A stretch of DNA of 64,000 nt, taken from Streptomyces sp. NBC_01476. GTDB taxonomy: Bacteria; Actinomycetota; Actinomycetes; Streptomycetales; Streptomycetaceae. The notes beneath the pieces are model-generated. The model was not told where the DNA came from. It made no database searches and worked only from the letters and a program-made list of their open reading frames with translations. How positions within the stretch are numbered: the first letter of the stretch is position 1; every line of letters starts with the position of its first letter. A program made the translations under genes and the position numbers. The DNA lies in NCBI RefSeq assembly GCF_036227265.1, contig NZ_CP109446.1, forward strand, positions 1,463,501 through 1,527,500, in the 5' to 3' direction. This document shows, in pieces, positions 54,571-62,661 of this stretch.

Positions 54571-57477
54571 GTGACCGAGACCCCGCACCACCCCTCCACC
54601 CCGCCCCCCACCACCCCCGAGGACGGCGGCGGACGAGGGCCTTCAGCGACAGCCACCGACGCCCCGACCCCGGGCGGCGGCGCCGGTGGGTCCGCCCCTT
54701 CCGGCGAAGGCTCGGTGCCGGCCCCGAACAACGCCGGCGGGACGGCTCCCACCCGAGACGGCGGGGTGCCGGCCCCCGGTGGCAGCGCGGGTTCCGCTCT
54801 CGGGCGGGACGGCGAGGGTGGGGTGCCGGCCCCCGGTGGGGCCGGCGGAGCCACTCGGTCCGGCGAAGGCCCGGTACCAGCCTCAGGACCCAGCGGCAGG
54901 TCCGCTCCCGCCCCGGCGGGCGGGGTGCCGGCCTCCGGTGGGGCCGGCGGAGCCGCCCGGAGCGGCGACGGCGGGGTGCCCACCCCCGGTGGCGGCGGGG
55001 GGTCCGCTCTCGGGCGGGACGGCCAAGGTGGGGGACGGGCGGGGGCGAAGCCTCGGGTGGATCTGGCCGGGCTGGCTGCCGCCGTGCGGTCGATCGAGCG
55101 CGGGGAGAATCCGGCGACCCCGGCGCCGCGCGGTGACGCGGCTGAGGCGCGGCGCAAGCGGCGGGAGGCGATGGCGGCGGAGGCAGCCGCGCTGCAGGCG
55201 GCCGAACTGGCGGAGCTGGCAGGGGCCGTGGCCCCCGCAGCCGGCGAGGCCGGGACGCCGGACGCGGGCGAGGGCGGCACTACGGGCGCGCCCGCGGCCA
55301 CCGCGGACAGCACGGACGAGGACTCCCCGGCCCGGACCGGGGCCGCTCCGAGCCACGCGGACGCGGACACCCCGGCGGGTCCGCCCACCGCGGAGGACAT
55401 CCCGGCGCCCGGCCGGGGCTCGGACGCTGCGGGCCGCGACAACGCGGAGGCCCCGGGGGCCGGCCGGGGTGCCGACGCGTCATCCGGGCGGGCACCGGTC
55501 GCTTCGAGCCGCGCGGACGCGGACAGCCCGGCGGGTGTGCCCGCCGCTGAGGACGTCCCCGCGGCCGGGCGGGCCCGGGTCGGTCTGCCTGGCGCCGAGA
55601 ATGTCCCGGGGGCCTACCCGGGCCGCGCGGATGCGGGGGACCCGGCGGGTCTGCCCGCTGCTGAGGGCGTACCGGGGTCCCGCCGGGGGGCGGGCGCTGC
55701 GGGGCGCGCGGCCCCGGGGGGTGGGCGGGCGGCCGTCGACCCCGGGGCGGTCGAGGAGGCGCGTGCGGCGCTGGTCGGGGGTGGCGCGCCCGCGGAGTTG
55801 GCGGCGGACGCCGTGCGCGCGCTCGGCGAGCGGGCCGGGGAGGCACTGCGGGAGGACCCGTGGGGCGTCCTCGGACTGCCCGGGGTGCGGGTGGAGCACG
55901 CGGACGCGTTCGCCCGGGCCGTGCTCGGCGCGGCCTGCGGACCCGACGACGTACGGCGGGCCCGCGCGCTGGTCGGGTATCTGATGGAGCGGGCGGCCGA
56001 GCAGGGCCACACCGCCCTCACCGCCGACGCGCTGCAGACCGCGCTGTCCCGGCACGCCGTACCCGACCCGGCCGCCGCCCTGGCCGCGGCGGTGGAGGAC
56101 GGCCGGCTGCTGGCCTTCCGGGCCGGCACCGGACCGGAGCAGACCGCGGCAGCCGACGACGAGGAGGACGGGGACGAACCGGCGGACGTACCGCTGCTCT
56201 TTGGCCTCGACCGGTACGCCCTGGCCGAGGAGAGCCTCGCCGACGGCCTGGTCCGGGTGCTGCGTTCCTTCGAAGGCACCGCGCAGGACGCCGCCGAGGC
56301 CGCCGAGGTCTGGGAGAAGGCCGCGGCGGGCGCCCCCACCCGGTCCGCCGCCGAGCTGATCCGGGCCGCCGCCGGCAGCGGCCTGGTGGTGCACACGGGC
56401 GGCGAGGCGGCCCGCGTGGAGCCCGCCGCGCTCGTCACCGCCGCCCGGGCCGCGGGGCTGCGCGCGTACGCCGCCGCGTACACCGGCGACGGCCGCCGCC
56501 GTCTCGCCGAAGTGGTGGGCGAGGACGCCGCGCTGACGGTGGCTGAGCTGCTGGACGGGGACGCCGGCCCGGGCCGCGCGGAGGACGGCAGCCTCGCGCT
56601 CGACGTACTCGCCGTGCTGGACGCGCCGCAGCTGTCCGTGGAGGAGGCCACCGACCTGGTGGAGGCGGTGCCGGACGGCGCCCGGCTGGTGCTCAGCGGC
56701 GATCCGGGCGCGCTGTGGTCCACGGGGGCCGGCCGGGCCTTCGCCGACCTGCTGGCCGCCAAGATCTGCCCGCGGGTCACCTCCCGCACGCCCGACCCGG
56801 GCCCGATCGGCGAGCTGACCTCGTGCGTCGGTATCGGGGAGCTCACCGCCGTGGAGGCCCCGGACCGCGAGGTCGTGGTGGTGCCGGTCCGCGATCCGCA
56901 GGAGGCCCTGCACCGTACGGTCCAGCTGGTCGCCGACTCCGTACCGCGGGCGATCGGCGTACCCGCGGCCGAGACCCAGGTGATCGCCCTGGCCCACGGC
57001 GGGGCGGTCGGCACCCGGGCGCTGAACGCGGCCCTCAAGGAGCGGCTCAACCCCGGCCCCGGCCGCTTCGGCGGCTTCGACCCGGGCGACCGCGTGGTGC
57101 ACGTCCCGGTGCCCGGTCATACGGCTCCGGGCACGGTGGCCGGCGCGGAGGGGGACGGACTGCGGCTGGAGTGCGAGCACGGCCCGGTGGTGGTGCCGCG
57201 GGAGGACGTGGCGGCGAAGGTGCGGCACGGCTGGGCGGTCACCGGGCACCAGGCGGCCGGTATGCGCTGGCCGGCGGTGGTGGTGGTCGTGCCGGGTGAC
57301 GCGGGGCCGCTGCTGACCCGTTCCTGGGTCTATACGGCCTTCACCCGCGGCGAACGGCACCTGTCGGTGGTGCAGGGCGCGGACCAGGGGCTGGCCGAGG
57401 CGGTCGCGGGGCCGCCGGCGAAGGAGCGGACGACCCGGCTGACGGGCGTGCTGCGGGAGCTGGCGGCGGACGTGTGA
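54571..57477 (+). CDS. Helix-hairpin-helix protein resembling a decayed RecD2 helicase
   Basis: The protein has 968 aa from GTG 54571 (GGAGG upstream). Residues 1-160 and about 210-390 are low-complexity Gly/Ala/Pro repeats, separated by an Arg/Ala-rich helical patch. From about 390 the sequence follows RecD2: helix-hairpin-helix (WGVLGLPGVRVEHADAFARA), a motor-like domain, and a C-terminal UvrD_C_2-like part (SWVYTAFTRGERHLSVVQG). The key ATPase motifs are lost. The Walker A position reads VVHTGGEAARVEP with no GKT. The DEAS box reads DAPQLSVE. VHKSQG is replaced by GHQAAG. LSGDPGALWSTGAGRAF is retained. It is probably a DNA-binding scaffold rather than an active helicase. Confidence 0.8.
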   Translation: MTETPHHPSTPPPTTPEDGGGRGPSATATDAPTPGGGAGGSAPSGEGSVPAPNNAGGTAPTRDGGVPAPGGSAGSALGRDGEGGVPAPGGAGGATRSGEGPVPASGPSGRSAPAPAGGVPASGGAGGAARSGDGGVPTPGGGGGSALGRDGQGGGRAGAKPRVDLAGLAAAVRSIERGENPATPAPRGDAAEARRKRREAMAAEAAALQAAELAELAGAVAPAAGEAGTPDAGEGGTTGAPAATADSTDEDSPARTGAAPSHADADTPAGPPTAEDIPAPGRGSDAAGRDNAEAPGAGRGADASSGRAPVASSRADADSPAGVPAAEDVPAAGRARVGLPGAENVPGAYPGRADAGDPAGLPAAEGVPGSRRGAGAAGRAAPGGGRAAVDPGAVEEARAALVGGGAPAELAADAVRALGERAGEALREDPWGVLGLPGVRVEHADAFARAVLGAACGPDDVRRARALVGYLMERAAEQGHTALTADALQTALSRHAVPDPAAALAAAVEDGRLLAFRAGTGPEQTAAADDEEDGDEPADVPLLFGLDRYALAEESLADGLVRVLRSFEGTAQDAAEAAEVWEKAAAGAPTRSAAELIRAAAGSGLVVHTGGEAARVEPAALVTAARAAGLRAYAAAYTGDGRRRLAEVVGEDAALTVAELLDGDAGPGRAEDGSLALDVLAVLDAPQLSVEEATDLVEAVPDGARLVLSGDPGALWSTGAGRAFADLLAAKICPRVTSRTPDPGPIGELTSCVGIGELTAVEAPDREVVVVPVRDPQEALHRTVQLVADSVPRAIGVPAAETQVIALAHGGAVGTRALNAALKERLNPGPGRFGGFDPGDRVVHVPVPGHTAPGTVAGAEGDGLRLECEHGPVVVPREDVAAKVRHGWAVTGHQAAGMRWPAVVVVVPGDAGPLLTRSWVYTAFTRGERHLSVVQGADQGLAEAVAGPPAKERTTRLTGVLRELAADV
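54655..55040 (+). repeat. Degenerate repeats encoding Gly/Pro/Ala-rich segment
   Basis: The first low-complexity block of the RecD2-like gene. A variable unit related to GGVPAPGGxxG recurs roughly every 60-75 bp with GC-rich degenerate copies. It encodes a disordered region. Confidence 0.6.
55345..55725 (+). repeat. Second repeat block (ADADxPAGxPxAEDxPA units)
   Basis: Three copies of a unit related to ADADTPAGPPTAEDIPAPGR, spaced irregularly (about 140 and 120 bp), encode a second disordered stretch of the same protein. Confidence 0.55.
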
Positions 57478-57548
57478 GCCGGGGCTCCGGGCCGGACCGG
57501 GGTGAGCCGGCGTGAGCCGGTGCGGGCCGGAGCGCCGTGCGGGCCAGG

Positions 57549-57578
57549 GGGCGGGGCGCTGCTCGCCGCACCCCGCCC
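57549..57578. terminator. Hairpin between convergent genes
   Basis: GGGCGGGG (57549-57556) pairs with CCCCGCCC (57571-57578) in the 132-bp convergent gap. Confidence 0.45.
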
Positions 57579-57609
57579 GTCCCCCGCCCGTCGCCGCCCG
57601 GCAGGGGCC

Positions 57610-58215
57610 TCAGTCCGGGTCGAGCGTGCTCAGCTCGTCGTCGAAGACCGTGCTGACGTCGAACCGGCAGACCACCAGCTGCGGATCGGCCAGCTCGAAG
57701 GGAGCGTCGAGCCACTCCCCCGGCTCGGCCGGCTCCACCGCCGACACCCAGAGCGTGGAGTCGCCCTCCTCCAGGCCGAACTCCTTGTGGCGCTGGGCGA
57801 TCTCGTCGGGTTCGTACTCGCCGAAGACCACCCCGATCGCGGCGTTGACCGTGCCGGTCTCCGCATCGTCGCCCTCGGCGGCCCTGCGGGCCTGGGCGAA
57901 GAGCCGGTCGGGCTCGACGATGGTGTAGTCGCGGCGGATCAGCACGCTGACCGCCTCGGGCTCCTCGGGCCCCGCGTACTCCGGCAGCGCGTCGGCGGTC
58001 GGCACTTCGAAGGGCGTCACCTCGTCGTAGTTCTCGTACAGCAACTCGTCATACCCCTCGGCGGCCGAGGCGAGCGCCTCGAACGCCGCGTAGACGGCGG
58101 GATCGTCCCCGCCGGCACGGTTCTCGATCGCCTCCAGGTGGCGGTCGAGCGCGGCCTTGAACGCCTCGACCGCGGCGCGGACCTCGGCCACGGTGGGCTG
58201 CACGTCATCAGACAT
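57610..58215 (-). CDS. Conserved acidic protein of unknown function
   Basis: The protein has 201 aa and is strongly acidic, with Asp/Glu throughout. An N-terminal helical region (VAEVRAAVEAFKAALDRHLEAIE) is followed by a mixed region with VSVLIRRDYTIVEPDRLFAQAR and FELADPQLVVCRFDV. No catalytic motif or membrane segment is seen. The ATG at 58215 gives MSDDVQPT. The frame upstream is shared with the divergent gene's promoter. It is divergent from the DUF5703 gene with only 47 bp between them. Confidence 0.75.
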   Translation of the reverse strand: MSDDVQPTVAEVRAAVEAFKAALDRHLEAIENRAGGDDPAVYAAFEALASAAEGYDELLYENYDEVTPFEVPTADALPEYAGPEEPEAVSVLIRRDYTIVEPDRLFAQARRAAEGDDAETGTVNAAIGVVFGEYEPDEIAQRHKEFGLEEGDSTLWVSAVEPAEPGEWLDAPFELADPQLVVCRFDVSTVFDDELSTLDPD

Positions 58216-58262
58216 GGAGCAGACGCTATCCGCACCGGGGCGTTGCCCGCACAATAGATGCG

Positions 58263-58451
58263 ATGCCGGAATACGAATTCAGAGAGATGTACGTGGCGCG
58301 CGGGGTCTCGCGCAAGGACGCGACACGTCTGCTGACCGACGAGGCGGAGTACGGGCACTGGGAACTGGACCGGGTGCGGCTCTACCCCGACGGCAGCCGG
58401 CGGGTGCGCCTGCGGCGGCGGATCATCCGCCAGATCCGCGCGACGTGGTGA
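58263..58451 (+). CDS. DUF5703 small basic protein
   Basis: The protein has 62 aa (MPEYEFREMYVARGVSRKDA...). It is highly charged and ends in an Arg-rich stretch (RVRLRRRIIRQIRATW). It matches my recollection of the conserved actinobacterial DUF5703 family, of unknown role. There is no Shine-Dalgarno and only 47 bp to the divergent gene, so initiation may be leaderless or nearly so. Confidence 0.8.
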   Translation: MPEYEFREMYVARGVSRKDATRLLTDEAEYGHWELDRVRLYPDGSRRVRLRRRIIRQIRATW

Positions 58452-58507
58452 GGGCACGCGTGCCCGGGGGACAGTCACCCGGGAGCCGGCGCGGAGTGTA
58501 CGGGTGG

Positions 58508-58534
58508 CCGGGCGGCCGTCCTGCTGCCGCCCGG
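58508..58534. terminator. Terminator between DUF5703 and chaplin genes
   Basis: CCGGGCGGC (58508-58516) pairs with GCCGCCCGG (58526-58534). A 14-bp palindrome GGGCACGCGTGCCC (58452-58465) overlaps the end of the DUF5703 gene region. Confidence 0.55.
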
Positions 58535-58581
58535 TCCCTGTGGTGCGGGCCCCTGAGCCCGCGGGTTCCTGCGGTGCGCGG

Positions 58582-59289
58582 TCAGCGCCGGGCGGCGCGA
58601 CCGCGGCGGTAGAGCAGCGCGCCGCCGAGCAGCAGGGCGCCGGCGGCCGGAGCCGTCACGCCGAGGCCCTCGGCGCCGGTGTGGGCCAGCGTGGGAGTGC
58701 CGGCGCCGGTGCCCGTCCCGGGGTACGAGATCGGGGTGACCGGGTTGCCGGGCTGGCCCGGAGCGCCGGGGTTGTCCGGCGTACCCGGGTTACCGGGCGT
58801 ACCGGGGTTCCCCGGAGTGCCGGGGTTGCCGGGCGTGCCCGGGTTCCCCGGGGTGCCCGGAGTGCCGGGGTTGCCGGGCGTGCCCGGGTTCCCCGGGGTG
58901 CCCGGAGTGCCCGGGTTCCCGGGAGTGCCGGGGTTCCCAGGGTTGCCCGGGGTGCCGGGCTCGTCCGGGCAGTCGTCGCCCGGGGTGCCGGGGGTGCCCG
59001 GGTGCTCGGTCACGGACACGTTCGCGCAGTCGTTGCCGACCACCGGGTTGAGCAGCCCCACCACGTCGACCGTGTTGCCGCAGACGTTCACCGGAACGTG
59101 TACAGGAAGCTGGAGCACGTTGCCGGACAGCAGGCCCGGCGAACCCGCCGCCGTCGCCCCGGCGCCCGCGTCCGCGTACGCCATCGAGCCGCCGGTCGCG
59201 GCCAGCACCCCACTGGTGGCGACCACCGTGAGCAGCCGTCTCTTCGTAACCTCGCGCATGATCTCGGTCCTGCCTGTCTTACGCGCCAT
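58582..59289 (-). CDS. Wall-anchored chaplin with one chaplin domain and a collagen-like stalk
   Basis: The protein has 235 aa from the ATG at 59289 (GGAGGG 5 nt upstream). The conserved chaplin N-terminus [10 protein letters not shown] starts at 59259 and is the alternative start. A signal peptide is followed by one chaplin domain ([20 protein letters not shown] to GNDCAN, two Cys). Next come twenty uninterrupted Gly-X-Pro triplets (GTP/GNP) plus four more, one beginning with Asp. The sorting signal is LAHTG, then a hydrophobic helix and Arg tail, matching class E sortase LAXTG substrates. Chaplins self-assemble on aerial hyphae. Known long chaplins (ChpA-C) carry two chaplin domains, so this architecture is unusual. 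By position it corresponds to chpC. Confidence 0.88.
   Translation of the reverse strand: MARKTGRTEIMREVTKRRLLTVVATSGVLAATGGSMAYADAGAGATAAGSPGLLSGNVLQLPVHVPVNVCGNTVDVVGLLNPVVGNDCANVSVTEHPGTPGTPGDDCPDEPGTPGNPGNPGTPGNPGTPGTPGNPGTPGNPGTPGTPGNPGTPGNPGTPGNPGTPGNPGTPDNPGAPGQPGNPVTPISYPGTGTGAGTPTLAHTGAEGLGVTAPAAGALLLGGALLYRRGRAARR
58814..58903 (-). repeat. Perfect 45-bp tandem repeat in the collagen-like stalk
   Basis: Two exact 45-bp copies (58814-58858 and 58859-58903), each encoding 15 residues of GTP/GNP triplets, lie within a longer degenerate repeat from about 58751 to 58960. Such identity suggests recent slippage, so stalk length probably varies between strains. Confidence 0.85.
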
Positions 59290-59313
59290 CTGTGCCCTCC
59301 GAAGGGGTTCTCG

Positions 59314-59366
59314 TCGTGCTCGTTGCTCTGTCGTGCTCGTTGTTCTCGTCGTGCTCGTTGTTCTCG
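59314..59366. repeat. Threefold 17-18 bp tandem repeat between chaplin genes
   Basis: TCGTGCTCGTTGTTCTCG is present twice exactly (59331-59348, 59349-59366) and once as a 17-bp variant (59314-59330). It lies upstream of the long chaplin start and has no known role. Confidence 0.8.
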
Positions 59367-59381
59367 TCCGCCGGAAAAGAC

Positions 59382-59420
59382 GATCGGCCCCGGAGCGCGA
59401 GGAAGCGCCCGGGGCCGATC
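59382..59420 (-). terminator. Short-chaplin terminator
   Basis: GATCGGCCCCGG (59382-59393) pairs perfectly with CCGGGGCCGATC (59409-59420). On the minus strand the stem is followed by a GTCTTTT tract, giving a classic intrinsic terminator 7 bp after the short chaplin stop codon. Confidence 0.85.
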
Positions 59421-59427
59421 CGCAGGA

Positions 59428-59661
59428 CTACTGGTTGACGCAGGCGTTCCCGAAAACGGGGTTGAGCAGCCCCACCACGTCGACCGTGTTGCCGCACAGG
59501 TTCACCGGAACGTGTACAGGAAGCTGCACGACGTTGCCGGACAGCACGCCCGGGGACTGCACCGCCGCACCCTCCGCGCCGGAGTCGGCGACGGCCAGCC
59601 CGGCACCCGCGAGCACCAGCCCACCGGTGACGGCCGCAGCAGCGACAACCTTCTTGATCAT
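59428..59661 (-). CDS. chpH: Short chaplin (ChpH-like)
   Basis: The protein has 77 aa. The signal peptide [20 protein letters not shown] ends before AVADSGAEG. The mature part is one chaplin domain with two Cys (VNLCGN and GNACVNQ) for the intramolecular disulfide. It has no sorting signal, so it is secreted and assembles into amyloid-like surface films with wall-anchored chaplins. The ATG at 59661 has GAGGAAGGAAG upstream. The chpC-chpH neighbourhood in S. coelicolor (SCO1674-1675, from memory) supports the name. Its central DNA is nearly identical to that of the long chaplin. Confidence 0.93.
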   Translation of the reverse strand: MIKKVVAAAAVTGGLVLAGAGLAVADSGAEGAAVQSPGVLSGNVVQLPVHVPVNLCGNTVDVVGLLNPVFGNACVNQ

Positions 59662-59714
59662 TGACTTCCTTCCTCGTGGGACATGTGCGGTCCCAGCCGC
59701 GGACCACACACGTC

Positions 59715-59743
59715 GTAACGAGGCCGGACGAAATAGAGCTACG
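59715..59743 (-). promoter_or_regulatory. Candidate sigma-BldN-like promoter for the short chaplin
   Basis: On the minus strand CGTAGC (59738-59743) and CGTTAC (59715-59720) are 17 bp apart. They resemble the CGTAAC/CGTTG-type elements I recall for developmental sigma BldN, which controls chaplins. The predicted leader is about 47 nt. Tentative. Confidence 0.35.
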
Positions 59744-59811
59744 AAAGCACCGGCCCATTCACTCGTACCGGGGATGAACCCTGGCACTACGGGCACTGGC
59801 GGCCGAACCGG

Positions 59812-61137
59812 TCAGGAGTTTTCGATGAAGCGGTCCAGCACCCGTACGCCGAAACGCAGTCCGTCCACCGGCACCCGCTCGTCCACGCCGTGGAACATCC
59901 CGGCGAAGTCCAGCTCGGGCGGCAGCTGGAGCGGCGCGAAGCCGAAGCAGCGGATGCCCAGGTCGTCGAAGGACTTGGCGTCGGTACCGCCGGAGAGCAT
60001 GTACGGCACCGCGCGCGCGATCGGGTCCTCCGCCTTCAGCGCCGCCTGCATCGCGTCGACCAGCGAACCGTCGAAGTCGGTCTCCACCGCCTTGTCGGAG
60101 TGCAGCGACTCCCGCTTGACCCGCGGGCCGAGGATACGGTCCAGGTCGGCCAGGAACTCCTCCTCGTAGCCGGGCAGGAAGCGCCCGTCGACGTGCGCGG
60201 TGGCCTGGCCGGGGATCACGTTCACCTTGTAGCCGGCGCCGAGCATGGTGGGCGCCGCGGTGTTGCGCAGCGTGGTGCCGATCATCTTGGCGATGCCGCC
60301 GAGCCTGGCGAGGGTCGTCTCCATGTCCTCCGGGTCCAGCTCGACCCCGAACGCGTCGGAGAGCTCGTCGAGGAAGCCGCGCACCGACTTGGTGACCCGT
60401 ACCGGGAACTCGTGCCGGCCCAGCCGCCCGACCGCCTCGCAGAGCTCGGTGATCGCGTTGTCCTTGTTGGTCATCGAGCCGTGGCCCGCGGTCCCGTCGA
60501 CCGTGAGCCGCATCCAGTGCATGCCCTTCTCGGCGGTCTCGATCAGGTAGAGCCGCAGGTTCTCGTTGACGGTGAAGGAGAAGCCGCCGACCTCGCCGAT
60601 CGCCTCGGTGACGCCCTCGAACAGGTCGGGGTGCTTGTCCACCAGGAAGCGGGCCCCGAAGGTGCCGCCCGCCTCCTCGTCGGCGAGGAAGGCCAGCACG
60701 ATGTCGCGCGGCGGCTTGCGGCCGGTACGCAGCCGGTCGCGGACCACCGCCAGCGTCATGGCGTCCATGTCCTTCATGTCGACCGCGCCGCGGCCCCAGA
60801 CGCACCCGTCGGCGACCTCGCCGCCGAAGGGGTGCCGGGTCCAGTCGTCGGCGTTGGCCGGGACCACGTCGGTGTGCCCGTGGATGAGCAGCGCGGGCCG
60901 CGACCGGTCCTCGCCCTCGATCCGGGCCACCGTGGAGGCCCGGCCCTTGTGCGACTCGAAGATCCGCGGTTCGAGGCCGACCTCGGCCAGTTTCTCCGCC
61001 ACGTACTCCGCCGCGGCCCGCTCCCCCGGGCCCGAGTGGTCGCCGTAGTTGCTGGTGTCGATCCGGATCAGCTCACTGCACAGCGCGACGACCTCGTCCT
61101 CGCCCGTACCCGCCGCGCCCGGTGCCGATGCGCCCAC
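59812..61137 (-). CDS. M20-family metallopeptidase
   Basis: The protein has 441 aa with the M20/M25/M40 di-zinc peptidase fold. Metal ligands and catalytic residues are visible: [10 protein letters not shown] (His, Asp), [13 protein letters not shown] (bridging Asp), [13 protein letters not shown] (catalytic Glu) and later SGGTDAKSF and [10 protein letters not shown] dimerisation domain is inserted in the middle. It probably cleaves dipeptides or N-acyl amino acids in the cytoplasm. The GTG at 61137 has GAGGAG about 9 nt upstream. The ATG at 61212 would add an Arg/Gly-rich stretch. Confidence 0.93.
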   Translation of the reverse strand: MGASAPGAAGTGEDEVVALCSELIRIDTSNYGDHSGPGERAAAEYVAEKLAEVGLEPRIFESHKGRASTVARIEGEDRSRPALLIHGHTDVVPANADDWTRHPFGGEVADGCVWGRGAVDMKDMDAMTLAVVRDRLRTGRKPPRDIVLAFLADEEAGGTFGARFLVDKHPDLFEGVTEAIGEVGGFSFTVNENLRLYLIETAEKGMHWMRLTVDGTAGHGSMTNKDNAITELCEAVGRLGRHEFPVRVTKSVRGFLDELSDAFGVELDPEDMETTLARLGGIAKMIGTTLRNTAAPTMLGAGYKVNVIPGQATAHVDGRFLPGYEEEFLADLDRILGPRVKRESLHSDKAVETDFDGSLVDAMQAALKAEDPIARAVPYMLSGGTDAKSFDDLGIRCFGFAPLQLPPELDFAGMFHGVDERVPVDGLRFGVRVLDRFIENS

Positions 61138-61350
61138 GCGCTCGCTCCTCACTCGTCGCCCTGCCGCGCCGCCGACCCTCCCGGCGACCGCGAACTCTCT
61201 TTCGACCCCCATCCTCCCCCGCGCGCCCCGCCTCCCCCAAGGCTCCCCACCGGTGCCCTCCGGCAGCCGCCCGCGCGTGGTCGAGCGCCCCCCGATCTTT
61301 GCTATGGTTTACCTCGTCGCCACGCCCTCGGGGCCGGCGCGACACACCCG

Positions 61351-61435
61351 GTCCGGGTGGCGGAATGGCAGACGCGCTAGCTTGAGGTGCTAGTGCCCTT
61401 TATCGGGCGTGGGGGTTCAAGTCCCCCCTCGGACA
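61351..61435 (+). tRNA. tRNA-Leu (anticodon GAG)
   Basis: Acceptor stem GTCCGGG (61351-61357) pairs with CTCGGAC (61428-61434), discriminator A at 61435, no encoded CCA. The anticodon stem CTAGC/GCTAG encloses loop TTGAGGT with anticodon GAG at 61384-61386. A long variable arm typical of tRNA-Leu and the GTTCAA T-loop are present. Confidence 0.97.
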
Positions 61436-61578
61436 CAGACAGTGATTCCCAGCGGTGCCGGTCGGATTCCGACCGGCACCGTTCGCGTTTCCCGGCCCGC
61501 TTCCGGGCGTCCGGCTGGCCCCCACGTGGCACCCGCTCAATGCCCGCGGCCCGGCGTGGGCCGGGCCGGCCGCCCGGG

Positions 61579-62055
61579 TCAGGGGGCCTGGAGGGCGGTG
61601 AGGCGGTCGAGGAAGATCCGCTGGGCCGGGAGGATCTTCTCGTGGGCGGCAGGGATGCCGAGCCAGGCAGCCCGGTCGATCTCCGGGAACTCCTGGACCG
61701 TGCCGGAGCCCCGCGGCCATTCCATCGAGAAGGTGCCGGGGACCACCAGGCCGGGGTCGAGTTCGCCGCGGACCGCCCAGACCGTCACGATCTTGCCGCT
61801 GGGCTGCGCGGCCTCGCCGAGCGGGATCAACTCGCCGTCGGGGACCGGCAGTCCCAGTTCCTCCTGGAACTCGCGGCGGGCCGCGGCCTCCGCGGTCTCG
61901 TCCGCCTCGTACTCGCCCTTGATCACGCTCCACGCGCCCGCGTCACGGTGCGCCCAGAACGGTCCGCCCATGTGCCCGAGGAGCACTTCGATCCGTCCGT
62001 CCGGGCCGTCCGTCCCGCGGAAGGGCAGGATTCCGGCACTGCGTTTTTTCACCAC
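61579..62055 (-). CDS. Nudix hydrolase
   Basis: The protein has 158 aa. The Nudix box GEYEADETAEAAARREFQEELG fits Gx5Ex7REUxEExGU. The early SAGILPFRGTDGPDGRIEVLL and WAHRDAGAWSVIKGEYE segments match the MutT-like NTP pyrophosphohydrolase group that often processes dinucleoside polyphosphates or oxidised nucleotides. The exact substrate is unknown. The start is GTG at 62055 (or the next GTG), and the basic KKRSAGIL start is conserved. Confidence 0.92.
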   Translation of the reverse strand: MVKKRSAGILPFRGTDGPDGRIEVLLGHMGGPFWAHRDAGAWSVIKGEYEADETAEAAARREFQEELGLPVPDGELIPLGEAAQPSGKIVTVWAVRGELDPGLVVPGTFSMEWPRGSGTVQEFPEIDRAAWLGIPAAHEKILPAQRIFLDRLTALQAP

Positions 62056-62160
62056 TCCCGAAGTCTGCCCGGCCAGGGCGGCGGAGACTCCCGCGACGCG
62101 GCGGCCCGGCCGGCACCGCCCCCTCCGGGGCCGGTCGCACAGCCGCTACGCTCCCGCCCC

Positions 62161-62661
62161 ATGGGGAGAAGAACAGGCATCACGCTGGCCGCGGCCATCG
62201 TGGTGGTCGGGGGCGGCGTGGCCGGGATCATCGCGCTCACCAACGGAGGGAACAGCGGGGACGGCGGAGGCGGCGGTGGTACGGGCGCCGCCCGGCTGCA
62301 GGCGGACATCGCGTCGCAGTTGCCGTCGGGGTGGAGCGACACGGTCGACACCAGCGGCGGCACGGTGAATGTTCGCCTGGTGCACCAGGGGGACATGGCG
62401 GACACCATCCGGTCCCTGCGGGCCAACAAGATCATCAACCCGGACGATCCGGAGATGATGAAGCTGCTGCCACGGAACACGACGGGCGCGGAGTACGTGT
62501 TCCACTACTCCGACAGCAAGGACGAGGGCACTCTGCTCAGGGTCGCGGCGGGCAGGGGCCACCACAGCCCGCACCCCGAACTGCAGTTCATGAGCCGCGA
62601 GTTCATCAGCGCACAGCTCAAGGGGACGTACACACCGCCGGCGCCCGTCGTCATCCCCTGA
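62161..62661 (+). CDS. Membrane-anchored extracytoplasmic protein of unknown function
   Basis: The protein has 166 aa. An N-terminal transmembrane segment (about 5-26, GITLAAAIVVVGGGVAGIIAL) is followed by a Gly/Asn/Ser linker (GGNSGDGGGGGGTG) and a soluble domain of about 120 residues with QADIASQLPSGWSDTVDTSG and AEYVFHYSDSKDEGTLLRV. I recognise no family. The upstream part of the frame is spurious. Start ATG 62161. Confidence 0.65.
   Translation: MGRRTGITLAAAIVVVGGGVAGIIALTNGGNSGDGGGGGGTGAARLQADIASQLPSGWSDTVDTSGGTVNVRLVHQGDMADTIRSLRANKIINPDDPEMMKLLPRNTTGAEYVFHYSDSKDEGTLLRVAAGRGHHSPHPELQFMSREFISAQLKGTYTPPAPVVIP

Noticed and set aside
55480..57360. Long minus-strand frames opposite the RecD2-like gene
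   Set aside because: Ser/Ala/Arg-rich shadow frames. The plus-strand frame has the RBS, homology-like motifs and proper stop context.
58751..58960. CRISPR-like repeat array
   Set aside because: The repeats are in frame, encode Gly-X-Pro triplets and have no unique spacers, so this is a coding repeat of the chaplin stalk.
59290..59380. A short minus-strand frame through the 18-bp repeat (repeating Glu-Asn-Asn-Glu-His-Asp)
   Set aside because: It has no ribosome site and lies just after a strong terminator. The repeat is more plausibly non-coding.
61387..62160. N-terminal extension of the secreted protein at 62161
   Set aside because: The extended frame begins inside tRNA-Leu and runs antisense to the Nudix gene. 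The ATG at 62161 directly precedes the membrane segment.
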